Source of the DNA: Dehalococcoidia bacterium
GTDB lineage: Bacteria; Chloroflexota; Dehalococcoidia; Bin125
DNA: 36,054 nt
Direction of reading: 5' to 3'
NCBI GenBank assembly: GCA_022822375.1
Contig: JAJEBU010000007.1
Span: 1-36,054, forward strand
Under the pieces are notes generated by a model. It searched no databases and was not told the origin of the DNA. It saw only the letters and a list, made by a program, of their open reading frames with translations. Numbering within the stretch: the first letter of the stretch is position 1; the number at the start of each line of letters is the position of its first letter. This document shows, piece after piece, positions 1 to 8,992 of this stretch. Position numbers and translations under genes: made by a program.

Positions 1-323
1 TCGTCGGTGACCGCTTCGAGGTCGTCGTGGGCGATGAAGTGGGTCATCCCGGCGTTGTTGACGAGGATTTCGAGGTGACCGAACTCGTCAATGGCGGCCT
101 GGATCAGCTTGCGGCAATCAGCGTCGGAGCGGGTGTCGGCCTGGACGGCAATGGCGGATCCGCCCGCGGACTGAATCTCCGCGACGACGCGTTGCCCGGC
201 GTCGGCGCCTCGGAAGTAGTTGACCACGACCGAGGCGCCGAGCGAGGCGAGCAGCTTGGCCGTCGCCTCGCCGACGCCCGATGAGGAGCCGGTGACGACC
301 GCGACTTTGCCGTTGATGTCCAT
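1..323 (-). CDS. SDR-family oxidoreductase, N-terminal part (cut by window edge)
   Basis: The reverse strand from the ATG at 321-323 reads as the first 107 residues of a classical short-chain dehydrogenase/reductase; the rest lies beyond the left edge. The protein starts MDINGKVAVVTGSSSGVGEA, which contains the Rossmann motif TGxxxGxG for NAD(P)H. Further on it has the structural motif NNAG (LVNNAG, about residue 92). The catalytic Ser and YxxxK would be in the missing part. The start lies 6 bases after the stop of the upstream amidohydrolase, so the two are probably co-transcribed. Substrate cannot be told from this fragment. Family assignment is secure; function beyond NAD(P)-dependent oxidoreductase is open. 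Confidence 0.88.
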   Translation of the reverse strand, partial: MDINGKVAVVTGSSSGVGEATAKLLASLGASVVVNYFRGADAGQRVVAEIQSAGGSAIAVQADTRSDADCRKLIQAAIDEFGHLEILVNNAGMTHFIAHDDLEAVTD

Positions 324-329
324 CGCGGC

Positions 330-1523
330 TTAGCCGCCGGCTGCTGCTGCGGCGGCGAGGCCGGCGGGCATGACCTCGGGGATGTCGATGTTGTAGAGCT
401 TGGCCGAGTTCTCCCAGAGGATCTTGCGGCGCGTCTCTTCCGACTGGCCCTCGAGCCCGTCCTCGATGGTCTCCTGCACGTTGCCGTAGAGGCAGGTCGG
501 GTGCGGGAAGTCGGTCTCGAAGAGGATGTTGTCCTCGCCGATGTCGTCGATCAGCTTGCGCGGCGCGATCTTCTCGAACCAGTAGCAGGTGTAGACCTGG
601 CGGCGGAAGTAGTCCGACGGCATCATCTCGAACTCGGGGCGCGCCTTGCGGATGTCCGCCGCAAGGAAGTGGTAGTCGCAGCTTTCGAGGCAGAACGGCA
701 CCCAGCCGATGCCCGACTCGACCGAGATGAACTTGAGCTCGGGGAAGCGCGGCAGCACGCCACAGAGCAGCAGATCGGTCATCTGCAGGCCGTTGGCCAG
801 GAACAGACTGGTCGACGTGCGCGCGTAGGTGACCTCCGCGCCGTCGACGGCGAGGCGGTCAGGCGTGAAGCCGTCGTTGAAGTCGCCGGAGCCAATGTGG
901 AACGAGATCGGCAGCCCGGCGTCGGAGGCGATGTTCCAGAGCGGGTCCCAATGGTGGTCGCCGAGGAAGGGCTGTCCGTGCGACTGCGGGTCGCCGGTGA
1001 AGAGGATGCCGCGCATGCCTCTCGGCGCGACGCGCTCGATTTCCTTGACCGTCTCCTCGATGTCCCAGAACGGGACCGAGATGTTGGCGACGAACCGCTC
1101 GGGCGCGACGGAAATCCAGTCGAGCTGGAAGTCGTTCCAGGCGCGGACGCATTCGAGCATCAGCTCTGGATCGCCCAGCGAGAGGAATCGCTGTGAACCA
1201 AAGCCGGCCACGTTGGGATAGAGGACCTGCGCGTAGACGCCGGTCTCATCCATCAGCTTGAGGCGCTCGTGCACGTCGAAGCTGGCCGGGTGGGCCTCTT
1301 CGTAGGTTGGTGGCGAGCTGGGGAACTTGCCCTTCCAACCGGCGAAGACGCCCGACGGCGCGTTGGCGACTTTGGCGTCGCCGACGAACCAGGCGTTGGT
1401 GCCCTGGTCGTCCTGCTTGACGTGCAGCACCTGATCGCCCCACTTGGAGGCGACTCGAGAGGTCCACAGGTCGGCAGGTTCCGTGATGTGCGTGTCGGCG
1501 TCGATAAAGGTCTGGAACGCCAT
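330..1523 (-). CDS. Amidohydrolase_2 family metal-dependent hydrolase/decarboxylase
   Basis: This 397-residue protein belongs to the amidohydrolase_2 (ACMSD-like TIM-barrel) group. The N-terminal metal motif DADTH gives D10-x-H12. A barrel histidine appears in ISFHIGSG near residue 210, and the late metal-site Asp in LFETDFPHP near residue 338. These are the positions expected for a mononuclear Zn/Mn hydrolase or non-oxidative decarboxylase. The start is supported by an AAGGAG ribosome site 5 bases before the ATG. It is followed by an SDR gene after 6 bases and sits 67 bases downstream of rseP. Proteins of this type are often found in degradation of cyclic or aromatic acids, but the substrate here is unknown. 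The C-terminus ends in an Ala/Gly-rich tail (AAAAAAGG). Confidence 0.85.
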   Translation of the reverse strand: MAFQTFIDADTHITEPADLWTSRVASKWGDQVLHVKQDDQGTNAWFVGDAKVANAPSGVFAGWKGKFPSSPPTYEEAHPASFDVHERLKLMDETGVYAQVLYPNVAGFGSQRFLSLGDPELMLECVRAWNDFQLDWISVAPERFVANISVPFWDIEETVKEIERVAPRGMRGILFTGDPQSHGQPFLGDHHWDPLWNIASDAGLPISFHIGSGDFNDGFTPDRLAVDGAEVTYARTSTSLFLANGLQMTDLLLCGVLPRFPELKFISVESGIGWVPFCLESCDYHFLAADIRKARPEFEMMPSDYFRRQVYTCYWFEKIAPRKLIDDIGEDNILFETDFPHPTCLYGNVQETIEDGLEGQSEETRRKILWENSAKLYNIDIPEVMPAGLAAAAAAGG

Positions 1524-1590
1524 GCTTACTCCTTCGGGCTGGCGAACGAATCGGATCGCGAACAGTCTAGCGCCCGCGTGCTGAGCAGGA

Positions 1591-3297
1591 TCAGGGAATG
1601 ACCGGCTCGCCGGAGATGGCTCTGCTGATGTCGAAGTAGCTGATCACGACAATGAACAGGAGCAGTGCGGCGAAGCCGGCCATGTGCACGAGCCCTTCGC
1701 GCTCCGGGCTGATCTTCTTGCCGCGGCGCACGATCTCGAGCAGCACGAACATGATCCGTCCGCCGTCGAGCATCGGCAGCGGCAGAATGTTGACGATCGC
1801 GAGGTTCAGCGAGATCAGCGCGGCGAGCTCGATCAGCCGGTTCCAGCCGGCGCGGTCGACCACCTCGCCGGTGACCCTCGCAATGCCGACTGGCCCCGAC
1901 AGTTCGATCGGTTCGCCGCCCGCGATCCAGGAGCGGATTCGATTGCGCACGAGGATGAACGTGTCGCGCGTCTGCGTCCAGCCGGCGCTGACCGCTTCGC
2001 CGAATGACGGGCTCTCGCGGGTGACGAGTCGCGTGCCGTCGGCAATGCTGATCCCCGTCGCGCCTTGGGGGACGGCGATCTCAATGCCAGAAGGCGGATG
2101 GAGCGGGTCGATGTCCAGCGCGGCATAGATCGACGCCATGCGGACGGACTCCTCAATCGCAATCGAGAGCATCGTGTCACCGTCCTGCGTGTTGTAGGTG
2201 CGGTCGCCCGGCAGCTCCATCTCCAGGCCCGGCGCCAGCTCTTGCGTCTCGATGCCCCAAGCGGCGATCACGGAGGCGGCCGAGACGCCGAGCGCGTCTG
2301 CGATGTCGTGGACGGAGTCGCCTTGTTGCACAATGTGGGTCAACGGTTGGGGAGCGAGTCGAGCGTGCACCCGTGTGTCGAACACGTCGGGTTCGGTCGA
2401 GGCTCCGCTGTCGGTGATCGAGCCGGCGGCCGGCCGTTCGACGGTCACGTTGAGCGTCTCGCCCAGGTTCAGCTGGATGTATCGGGAGAGATCAGCGGCG
2501 TTGCTGATCTGCTCGCCGTCGATGGCGACGATCCGGTCGCCCGCTCGGATGCCTGCTTGATGCGCAGGCGCCGACTCGATGGTGCTCGTGACGACGGCGG
2601 GACCGGCCGATACGTTGTCGGGGATGAGCGCGCCAACGGCAAAGAGGAAGAACGGCAGGATCGCATTGACGAGCGCGCCGGCGGCCATGATCACGATCCG
2701 GGTGAAACGCGACTTGGCCCCCAGCGAGCGCGGATCGATGCCGACGGTGATGCCGAGGATGTCTGCCTCGCCGCGATCGTTGATGAACTCGCGCCGCTGC
2801 TCTTCGGTCGTGCGATGGTTGCGACGCGGCGGTGCGTCTTCGCGTTCTGGCAGTCTGCGGCTGATCGTCCAGGTCGTCTTGCGGCCGTCCGCCTCTTCGT
2901 GGTCGTAGGTGACCTCCCACTTGGGATCACCCATCGTCGACAGCAGTCGGTCGATCAGCTGGTCGGGCGTGACCACGCGCTTGCCGCCGACCTTGATGAT
3001 GCGGTCGCCGGCGACGAGGTGGTCGCTGAAGGCGGAGTCCGCTTCGACGCCGGTGACGAGCAGGCCCGACGCTTCCTCGCCAGTCAGGCGGACGAATCCG
3101 CCGATCGGCAGCCAGTTGACGGAGTAGAGGGTTTCGCCGAACTGCCGTCCCTTGCCGATCCGAGGCGGCAGGCCGACGCCGAACTCCTCGACCCGCACGC
3201 CGGCGAGCTTGGCCGCGACGAAGTGGCCGAGCTCGTGCAACACGACCAGGCCGAGCAGAATGCCGACGAAGGGCAGGATGGTGTCGAGGAAGACCAT
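1591..3297 (-). CDS. rseP: Site-2 intramembrane metalloprotease RseP with PDZ and LysM-like domains
   Basis: This is a site-2 protease family zinc metalloprotease acting within the membrane, normally in regulated intramembrane proteolysis. HELGH (residues 21-25) in the first membrane helix supplies two zinc ligands and the catalytic Glu. The third ligand is in PMLDGGR near residue 515. PDZ-like segments lie around residues 75-140 and 231-292. Between about residues 317 and 411 there are two LysM-like repeats (HIVQQGDSVHDIADALGVS and the YNTQDGDTMLSIA segment). LysM normally binds peptidoglycan. The 568-residue length exceeds the usual 350-450 because of this insert. It is 39 bases downstream of dxr, as in many bacteria (dxr-rseP). 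The fold and active site are clear; the LysM assignment is by pattern only. Substrates are unknown. Confidence 0.92.
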   Translation of the reverse strand: MVFLDTILPFVGILLGLVVLHELGHFVAAKLAGVRVEEFGVGLPPRIGKGRQFGETLYSVNWLPIGGFVRLTGEEASGLLVTGVEADSAFSDHLVAGDRIIKVGGKRVVTPDQLIDRLLSTMGDPKWEVTYDHEEADGRKTTWTISRRLPEREDAPPRRNHRTTEEQRREFINDRGEADILGITVGIDPRSLGAKSRFTRIVIMAAGALVNAILPFFLFAVGALIPDNVSAGPAVVTSTIESAPAHQAGIRAGDRIVAIDGEQISNAADLSRYIQLNLGETLNVTVERPAAGSITDSGASTEPDVFDTRVHARLAPQPLTHIVQQGDSVHDIADALGVSAASVIAAWGIETQELAPGLEMELPGDRTYNTQDGDTMLSIAIEESVRMASIYAALDIDPLHPPSGIEIAVPQGATGISIADGTRLVTRESPSFGEAVSAGWTQTRDTFILVRNRIRSWIAGGEPIELSGPVGIARVTGEVVDRAGWNRLIELAALISLNLAIVNILPLPMLDGGRIMFVLLEIVRRGKKISPEREGLVHMAGFAALLLFIVVISYFDISRAISGEPVIP

Positions 3298-3336
3298 GCC
3301 GTCAGCGTACTAGCCGACGCAGACGGGTCGGCGCGC

Positions 3337-4512
3337 TCAGACCGTGGCGGCGATGCGGCCGGTCGTAAAGCCGCGCGCCCAGGCGTCGGCGGCGTCGATC
3401 TCATCGATGCCAGGATCAGCGGTGTTGTGGTGCGCGTCCATCGCCTGGTGGACGAAGTCCGCAATCTCAGTGAAGCCGATTCGTCGATCGAGAAACGCCT
3501 CGACGGCGACCTCATCAGCGGCGGCCATGACGGCCGGATACGTCCCCCCGGCGCGTCCCGCCTGCTGCGCCAGTTTGAGGCAGGGATACCGGTCGAGGTC
3601 GGGACGCGAGAAGTTGAGCGTGCCGACCGACGCCAGGTCAAGCGGCTCAACGGTCGGCTGCAAGCGCTGCGGATACGTCAGCGCGAGCTGGATCGGCAGC
3701 TTCATGTCCGGATAGCCCAGTTGCGCCTTGACCGATCCGTCGCTGAACTCGACCAGTGAATGCACAATCGACTCGGCGTGTTGGACGATCTCGACACGCT
3801 CGTAGGGAACATCGAAGAGCCACTTGGCCTCAATCGTTTCCATGCCCTTGTTCATCAGGGTGGCGCTGTCGATGGTGATCTTGTCGCCCATGTTCCAGGT
3901 GGGGTGGTCGAGCGCCTGCTCGGGAGTGACGGAGGCGAGCTCGTCGGCTGGCAAGTGACGCAGGGCCCCGCCCGATGCGGTGAGCAGGATGCGGCGGATC
4001 TCATGTCCCGCTTCGCCCCACAGACACTGCCAGATGGCTGAGTGCTCGGAGTCGACCGGACGCAGCTCGCCCCCGCCCCGATCGGCGGCGTCGCGGACGA
4101 GCTTGCCCGCCATGACCACCACTTCCTTGTTCGCCAATGCGACCGCTCCGCCGCGTTCCAGCGAGGTGAGCGTGGGCTCGAGGCCGGCGCGTCCGGCCGT
4201 GCCCACGACGAGTACGTCGCCGTCGGGATCTTGGGCCATCTCGTCCATCGGCGTGATCGACGCGCCGCTCGCGGAGGCGATCTGCGCGACGCGCGCGTCG
4301 TCGTCCGACGCGGACCAGAGGTACGTGGGTGTGAACTCCTGCGCTTGCGCCTCGAGTGCATCCAGATTGCGTCCAGCCGCCAGGCCGAGCACGCGAAACC
4401 GCTCGGGCATTGCCCGCACGACATCCAACGTCTGACGACCAATGCTGCCGGTCGAGCCGAGCAGGACGAGGTTGATGGGGCTGATCATGTTCTCGGTCAT
4501 GGTCTCAGTCAT
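3337..4512 (-). CDS. dxr: 1-deoxy-D-xylulose 5-phosphate reductoisomerase
   Basis: Dxr converts DXP to 2-C-methyl-D-erythritol 4-phosphate with NADPH and a divalent metal, the committed step of the MEP isoprenoid pathway, in the cytoplasm. The NADPH loop GSTGSIGRQTLDVV is near the N-terminus. LANKEVVVMAG, the metal-binding DSEHSAIWQCL and the active-site segment DSATLMNKGMETIEAKWLF are all intact. The preferred start, ATG 4510-4512, overlaps the cdsA stop as ATGA and gives 391 residues, the family norm. Other in-frame ATGs lie at 4521, 4500 and 4488, so the exact start is uncertain by a few residues. It lies within the uppS-cdsA-dxr-rseP run. Confidence 0.96.
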   Translation of the reverse strand: MTETMTENMISPINLVLLGSTGSIGRQTLDVVRAMPERFRVLGLAAGRNLDALEAQAQEFTPTYLWSASDDDARVAQIASASGASITPMDEMAQDPDGDVLVVGTAGRAGLEPTLTSLERGGAVALANKEVVVMAGKLVRDAADRGGGELRPVDSEHSAIWQCLWGEAGHEIRRILLTASGGALRHLPADELASVTPEQALDHPTWNMGDKITIDSATLMNKGMETIEAKWLFDVPYERVEIVQHAESIVHSLVEFSDGSVKAQLGYPDMKLPIQLALTYPQRLQPTVEPLDLASVGTLNFSRPDLDRYPCLKLAQQAGRAGGTYPAVMAAADEVAVEAFLDRRIGFTEIADFVHQAMDAHHNTADPGIDEIDAADAWARGFTTGRIAATV

Positions 4513-5369
4513 GTTGTCCATTGCAGAAAGAAATATACGACGGGCAGGCCGAAGAGGAGCGAGTCGAGTCGGTCGAGCACGCCGCCGTGGCCGGGAATCA
4601 GGTTGGACGAATCTTTCACATCCATCGCGCGCTTGAAGAGGGACTCGACGAGATCGCCCAGCTGCGATACCAGCGGCAGCACAACGGCGAGGATGATCAA
4701 CGGCCAGAGTTCCGCATCGAGGTCGAGAATCTGGTCCAGCGCGATGGTCGCGCCGAGTCCGCCGAGCCACCCGCTGATCGCGCCCTCCACCGTCTTGTTG
4801 GGCGAGACGGACGGCGCAAGTTGGCGCCTGCCGAGCAGGCGTCCACCCGCGTAGGCTGCGGCGTCGGCGGACATCACGGCGAGCATGGCCAGCAGCACCC
4901 AGCGGTCGCCCTGATCGGCGGCTCGGACGAAGATGAACGTCGCTCCTGGGATTGCCAGATAGAGAAAGCCGCCGATCATCGTGAGGGCGTGCAGGACGAC
5001 GCGCTTGAGCTGATCGGGATCGGGCGTGGGGATGGTCTGGACCGCGGCGATCGTCGCGACACCGGCGACCGCGAGTGTTCCGATGATCAGCGGCGTGAAG
5101 ACGGGCAAGCTGGGGTGGGCGGCAGCGCCGATGATCGCTCCGACGGTGGCCTCGGCGACGATGAACAGCGCGCTGCGCGGGTTGATGCCGACGATCACGG
5201 CAATCTCGCCCAGCGCGACGGCCAGCGCCAACGCGATCAACGCTGCGAAGAGCGGCACACCGACGAGGATGGCCGCGGCAATCAGCGGGAGACCGATTGC
5301 GGCGCTGATCAGACGCGGTCGCAGATTGCCGTCCAGCAGCGACCTCAGACGCGAGGAGTTACGCGCCAT
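4509..5369 (-). CDS. cdsA: Phosphatidate cytidylyltransferase
   Basis: CdsA makes CDP-diacylglycerol from phosphatidic acid and CTP in the membrane, feeding phospholipid synthesis. The 286-residue protein has many hydrophobic segments. Its C-terminal family signature is SQLGDLVESLFKRAMDVKDS followed by PGHGGVLDRLDSL, with the catalytic Asp residues and the K-D-x-x-x-x-x-P-G-H-G-G pattern. The start ATG lies 11 bases inside uppS, and the stop overlaps the dxr start by four bases, so the three are probably translated from one message. No anomalies seen. Confidence 0.96.
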   Translation of the reverse strand: MARNSSRLRSLLDGNLRPRLISAAIGLPLIAAAILVGVPLFAALIALALAVALGEIAVIVGINPRSALFIVAEATVGAIIGAAAHPSLPVFTPLIIGTLAVAGVATIAAVQTIPTPDPDQLKRVVLHALTMIGGFLYLAIPGATFIFVRAADQGDRWVLLAMLAVMSADAAAYAGGRLLGRRQLAPSVSPNKTVEGAISGWLGGLGATIALDQILDLDAELWPLIILAVVLPLVSQLGDLVESLFKRAMDVKDSSNLIPGHGGVLDRLDSLLFGLPVVYFFLQWTT

Positions 5370-6153
5370 TCGCTGGTCGTCCGCCGAAGTTGCGGGTGCG
5401 CTGGGCGTAGGCGGCCAGCGCCTGGTCCACGTCGCGCTCGCCGAACTCGGGCCAGTACGTGTCCGAGAAGACGTACTCGGCGTAGGCCGCCTGCCAGAGC
5501 AGGAAGTTGGAGATGCGCTGGTCGCCGCCGGTGCGGATGATCAAGTCCGGATCAGGCAGGTCACGGGTGTAGAGATGGTCGGAGATCAGCCGCTCCGAGA
5601 TGTCGTCGGGTGCGACGCCCTCCGCGACGATCTGGCGCACCGTGTCGACGAGTTCGGCGCGCGATCCGTAGTTGAATGCCACGCAGACGGTCATTCGCTC
5701 GTTGTGCCGCGTCAGCTCGATGGCTTCGTTGATCTTGCGGCGCAGGCGGGACTCGAGCGCGTCGATCCGACCGATGTAGCGCAGCCGAATGCCGGCCTCG
5801 TGCAGCGGTTGAATCTCACGGTCGATGGTCGAGGAGAGGATGCGCATCAAGCCGCGCACCTCAGGTCGCGGTCGGTTCCAGTTCTCGGTCGAGAAGGCGA
5901 ACAGGGTCAGATAGCGCACGCCACGCTCGGCGAAGGCCTCGATCGCGTCGCGGATGTTCTCGGTACCAGCGCGGTGGCCGTCGGTCGGGCGTAGCCCGCG
6001 CTGGGCGGCCCAGCGGCCGTTGCCATCCATGATCACCGCGACATGGTGCGGGACATCGCCGGCCGGGTCGGCGCAGACCCCATTGACCTGGGTTGCGGGA
6101 ATGGTGGACGGATCGGGCGATGCGGGGAGCGCAGAGGCGGTGGTGATGGACAC
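5359..6153 (-). CDS. uppS: Isoprenyl (undecaprenyl-type) diphosphate synthase
   Basis: A cis-prenyltransferase that elongates farnesyl diphosphate with isopentenyl diphosphate to make the lipid carrier for cell-wall glycan synthesis. HHVAVIMDGNGRWAAQRG contains the catalytic Asp. FAFSTENWNRP and the C-terminal PDLIIRTGGDQRISNFLLWQ segment complete the UPP-synthase signatures. The GTG start 3 bases after frr gives 264 residues. That leaves about 36 residues before the conserved core, longer than usual, so a later start is possible. It overlaps cdsA by 11 bases. Confidence 0.95.
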   Translation of the reverse strand: MSITTASALPASPDPSTIPATQVNGVCADPAGDVPHHVAVIMDGNGRWAAQRGLRPTDGHRAGTENIRDAIEAFAERGVRYLTLFAFSTENWNRPRPEVRGLMRILSSTIDREIQPLHEAGIRLRYIGRIDALESRLRRKINEAIELTRHNERMTVCVAFNYGSRAELVDTVRQIVAEGVAPDDISERLISDHLYTRDLPDPDLIIRTGGDQRISNFLLWQAAYAEYVFSDTYWPEFGERDVDQALAAYAQRTRNFGGRPANGA

Positions 6154-6156
6154 GTG

Positions 6157-6729
6157 TTAGACCTCGAGGAGCTCTTGCTCCTTCTGATTGCCCGCAGCAT
6201 CCACTTTAGCGATGAACTGGCCGGTCAGCGTATCGAGTTGCGATTCGGCGCGTCGTTCTTCGTCCTGAGTCAGGTCGCCGTCGCGCTGCATGCCCCGCAG
6301 ATCGTCGTGGATGTGACGCCGCACGTTACGAATCGCGACCCGCGCGGCCTCCGCTTTCTGATGGACCAACCTGACCATGTCGCGGCGGCGTTCCTCTGTC
6401 AGCTCGGGCAGCGCCAGTCGGATCAGAATGCCGTCCGACTGCGGGTTGATGCCGATTTCGGAGGCCTGAATTGCCTTGGTGATCGGCTCGAACGCGTTGC
6501 GGTCCCATGGTTGGATGGCGATCAGCCTCGCCTCGGGGGTGGAGATCGTGGCCAGCTGGTTGAGGGCCATCGTGGTCCCGTAGTAGTCGACCCGCATCTG
6601 ATCGACGAGCGATGTGTGGGCGCGGCCGGTGCGGATCGCCATCAGATCGCGCTCGAAGGCAGTGACCGCTCCCGACATACGCGAGTTGGCGTCGTCGAAG
6701 GCGATGTCCAGGAGTTCGTTCTCGGACAT
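6157..6729 (-). CDS. frr: Ribosome recycling factor
   Basis: RRF splits post-termination ribosomes together with EF-G. The 190-residue length fits the family (about 185). Conserved blocks are RTGRAHTSLVD, LNQLATISTPEARLIAIQPWD, the SDGILIRLALPELTEERR segment and the C-terminal helix with DEERRAESQLDTLT. An ATG with an upstream GGGAG supports the start. It lies between pyrH and uppS, the usual order in many bacteria. Confidence 0.97.
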   Translation of the reverse strand: MSENELLDIAFDDANSRMSGAVTAFERDLMAIRTGRAHTSLVDQMRVDYYGTTMALNQLATISTPEARLIAIQPWDRNAFEPITKAIQASEIGINPQSDGILIRLALPELTEERRRDMVRLVHQKAEAARVAIRNVRRHIHDDLRGMQRDGDLTQDEERRAESQLDTLTGQFIAKVDAAGNQKEQELLEV

Positions 6730-6786
6730 GTCGCGCTCCCACTCAGAGGACGGTTGTGTCGGCCAGGTTGTGCGGCGCGACGGTCG

Positions 6787-7542
6787 TCAGTCGGCGAGTC
6801 GGGTGTCGCCGTCGTCCACCCGGGTGCCGGCCAGTTCCAGGTCGGGCCCGTCGATCACCGTCTTCACGATAGCGTCAGGCGCCTCGATGTTGAACACGAC
6901 GATCGGCAGCGAATGCTCCTCGCAGAGCGTCAGCGCCGACGCGTCCATCAGGACACCCAGATTCTGTTGCAGGGCGTCACGGTAGTTGAGCCGCGCGTAA
7001 CGGCGCGCATCGGAGTGTGTGGCCGGATCAGCGGTGTAGACGCCGTCGGTTCCGTGTTTTCCCATCAGGAGTTGATCGGCGTCGAGCTCGATCCCGCGCA
7101 GCGCGGCCGCGGTGTCGGTCGTGACGTAGGGGTTGCCCGTCCCGCCGACGCAGAGGACGATGCGGCCCTTTTCGAGATGTCTGATGGCTCGCCGTCGGAT
7201 GAAGATTTCGGAGACCTGGCGCACGTGCAGCGCCGACATCGTGCGCACTTCGCAGCCGGCCGCCTCGATTGCGTCTTGCAGCGCGAGTCCGTTGATCACG
7301 GTGGCCAACATGCCCGCGTAATGAGCGGTTGCCTCGCTCATCCCGAGCTTGGCGGCGATGCGGCCGCGGAACAAGTTGCCCCCGCCGACCACGACGCCGA
7401 TCTCCACGCCGTGTTCGCGGCAGGCGGCAATCTGGCGCGCCATGTCATTCAGCGCGTCGGAGTCGATGCCTGACTCGCGCGAACCCTGCAACGATTCGCC
7501 GGAGACCTTCAGCACGACGCGGGGCGGGGACTCGCTGCTCAC
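6787..7542 (-). CDS. pyrH: UMP kinase
   Basis: PyrH phosphorylates UMP to UDP with ATP; it is a hexameric amino-acid-kinase-fold enzyme. Visible are the N-terminal KVSGESL, the glycine loop VVVGGGNLFRG, and the ATP/UMP region RRRAIRHLEKGRIVLCVGG plus GNPYVTTDTAAALR. The DGVYTADP segment is the standard UMP-kinase motif. A GTG start is preceded by an AGGA element. It is 251 residues long, slightly above the norm because of the C-terminal tail. It lies 57 bases upstream of frr and 47 bases downstream of tsf, probably in one operon with rpsB-tsf. Confidence 0.96.
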   Translation of the reverse strand: MSSESPPRVVLKVSGESLQGSRESGIDSDALNDMARQIAACREHGVEIGVVVGGGNLFRGRIAAKLGMSEATAHYAGMLATVINGLALQDAIEAAGCEVRTMSALHVRQVSEIFIRRRAIRHLEKGRIVLCVGGTGNPYVTTDTAAALRGIELDADQLLMGKHGTDGVYTADPATHSDARRYARLNYRDALQQNLGVLMDASALTLCEEHSLPIVVFNIEAPDAIVKTVIDGPDLELAGTRVDDGDTRLAD

Positions 7543-7589
7543 TTGCGTCCTCGTCCCCGTGTTGCGAGCGCTGGGTTGGTGTTGGTTGG

Positions 7590-8081
7590 CTACTCGCCCA
7601 TCTCATAGCGGGTGAAGCGGGCGACTTCGACCCGCTCGCCAATCGAGGCGATCACATCGTTGATGCGGTCGGCGATGGTCTGCGAGCCGTCGCGGATGAA
7701 CTCCTGATCGAGCAGCGCGACGGCGTCCGGATCGTCGTCGGGCAGGTCGTCCGAGCTGACACCGGCCGGGTTCATCGAGGCGATCTGCATGGCGATGTCG
7801 TGGGCGAGCTCCTTGAAGGGTTCGGTTTTGGCCACGAAGTCGGTCTCGCAGCGGAGGTCGACCAGCACGCCGATCCGTCCGCCGTGGATGTAGCTGTGGA
7901 TCAGGCCCTGGCCGGTCGCCTTGTCGGCGCGCTTGCTCGCCGTGGCGATGCCCTTCTCGCGCAGCAACAGACGGGCCTGGTCGATGTCGCCGTTGGCGTC
8001 GGTGAGCGCCTGGCGGCAGTCCATCACGCCGGCTCCGGTTTCGGCGCGCAGTTCCTTGATCTGGTCAATCGATACGGGCAC
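7590..8081 (-). CDS. tsf: Elongation factor Ts (short form)
   Basis: EF-Ts is the guanine nucleotide exchange factor of EF-Tu. The N-terminal UBA-like part (IKELRAETGAGVMDCRQAL) and the EF-Tu-contacting signature RCETDFVA are present. With 163 residues it is the compact form with a single dimerisation region, unlike the roughly 280-residue E. coli protein. Short EF-Ts occurs in Thermus and is a clue to lineage here (inference). The start is GTG with a GAGGAG site about 8 bases upstream. It lies 89 bases downstream of rpsB. Confidence 0.95.
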   Translation of the reverse strand: MPVSIDQIKELRAETGAGVMDCRQALTDANGDIDQARLLLREKGIATASKRADKATGQGLIHSYIHGGRIGVLVDLRCETDFVAKTEPFKELAHDIAMQIASMNPAGVSSDDLPDDDPDAVALLDQEFIRDGSQTIADRINDVIASIGERVEVARFTRYEMGE

Positions 8082-8170
8082 GGTGGAGACTCCTCAGTTG
8101 AGTGATGTTGGTTGTGTGGTTCGCGTGGCGATCACGGGAGCGCGGCGCGGATCCGAATGGGTGGATTCGT

Positions 8171-8923
8171 TCAGTTCAGCGAAGCGGCTTCGGCGTAGGA
8201 CGCGTCGGAGCCGTCATCGCCCTCTACGGCGCTCTGCCGCATCATGCCGCCCGACTGCGCCGCGTCGGCGATCTGCGAGGTGAGCAGCCGCACGGCGCGG
8301 ATCGCGTCGTCGTTGGAGGGAATCGGGAAGTCGACCTGGTTGGGGTCGCAGTTGGTGTCGCAGACTCCGATGATGGGGATGTTGAGGCGTCGCGCCTCGG
8401 CGACGGCGATGTGCTCGCGCGGGACGTCAACGACGAACAGCGCACCGGGCAGCGACGTCATGTCGCGCAGGCCGCGTAGGTAGCGATGCAAGCGGGTGAG
8501 GTTGTCGCGCAGCTTCAGCGCTTCCTTCTTGGGCAGCAGGTCCAGCTGGCCGGCTTCCTCGCGCCGCTCGAGTTCGATCATGTAGTCGACGCGCTGGCGG
8601 ATGGTCTGGAAGTTGGTCAGCGTGCCGCCCAGCCAGCGCGTGACGACATACGGCATGTTGGCGCGGTCGGCCTCGTTGCGGATCACATCCTGCGCCTGCC
8701 GCTTGGTACCGACGAAGAGAATCTGTTGACCGGAGGTCGACAGATCGCGCACAAACTCGGTCGCCTCATCCAGCCGCGAGACGGTCTGGGCGAGGTCGAG
8801 AATGTGTACGCCGTTGCGGGCGCCGTAGATGTAGGGCGCCATCTTGGGGTTCCAGCGGCCGGTCTGGTGGCCGAAGTGGACGCCGGCTTCCAGCAGGTCG
8901 CGCATAGAGATCGTGGTCGTCAT
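8171..8923 (-). CDS. rpsB: 30S ribosomal protein S2
   Basis: This is a 250-residue protein of the small ribosomal subunit. MRDLLEAGVHFGHQTGRWNP is the S2 signature. WLGGTLTNFQTIRQRV, the GALFVVDVPREHIAVAEARR region and the IPIIGVCDTNCDPN stretch are also typical. The ATG at 8921-8923 was chosen over an upstream extension because GAGGAG lies 5 bases ahead and homologues begin just before this motif. It is the first gene of the rpsB-tsf-pyrH-frr-uppS-cdsA-dxr-rseP cluster. A candidate promoter lies about 70 bases upstream. Confidence 0.97.
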   Translation of the reverse strand: MTTTISMRDLLEAGVHFGHQTGRWNPKMAPYIYGARNGVHILDLAQTVSRLDEATEFVRDLSTSGQQILFVGTKRQAQDVIRNEADRANMPYVVTRWLGGTLTNFQTIRQRVDYMIELERREEAGQLDLLPKKEALKLRDNLTRLHRYLRGLRDMTSLPGALFVVDVPREHIAVAEARRLNIPIIGVCDTNCDPNQVDFPIPSNDDAIRAVRLLTSQIADAAQSGGMMRQSAVEGDDGSDASYAEAASLN

Positions 8924-8992
8924 CCGGCTCCTCAGTCGCCATTCTGGCTGTTGGTCACGGTCGTCCCGACCCGTTGGCGGGCATACACGTCG

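Noticed and set aside
2065-3759. Long plus-strand frame of 564 codons opposite rseP and dxr
   Set aside because: Shadow of GC-rich coding DNA; the minus-strand proteins are clearly conserved and the plus-strand product has no recognisable domain.
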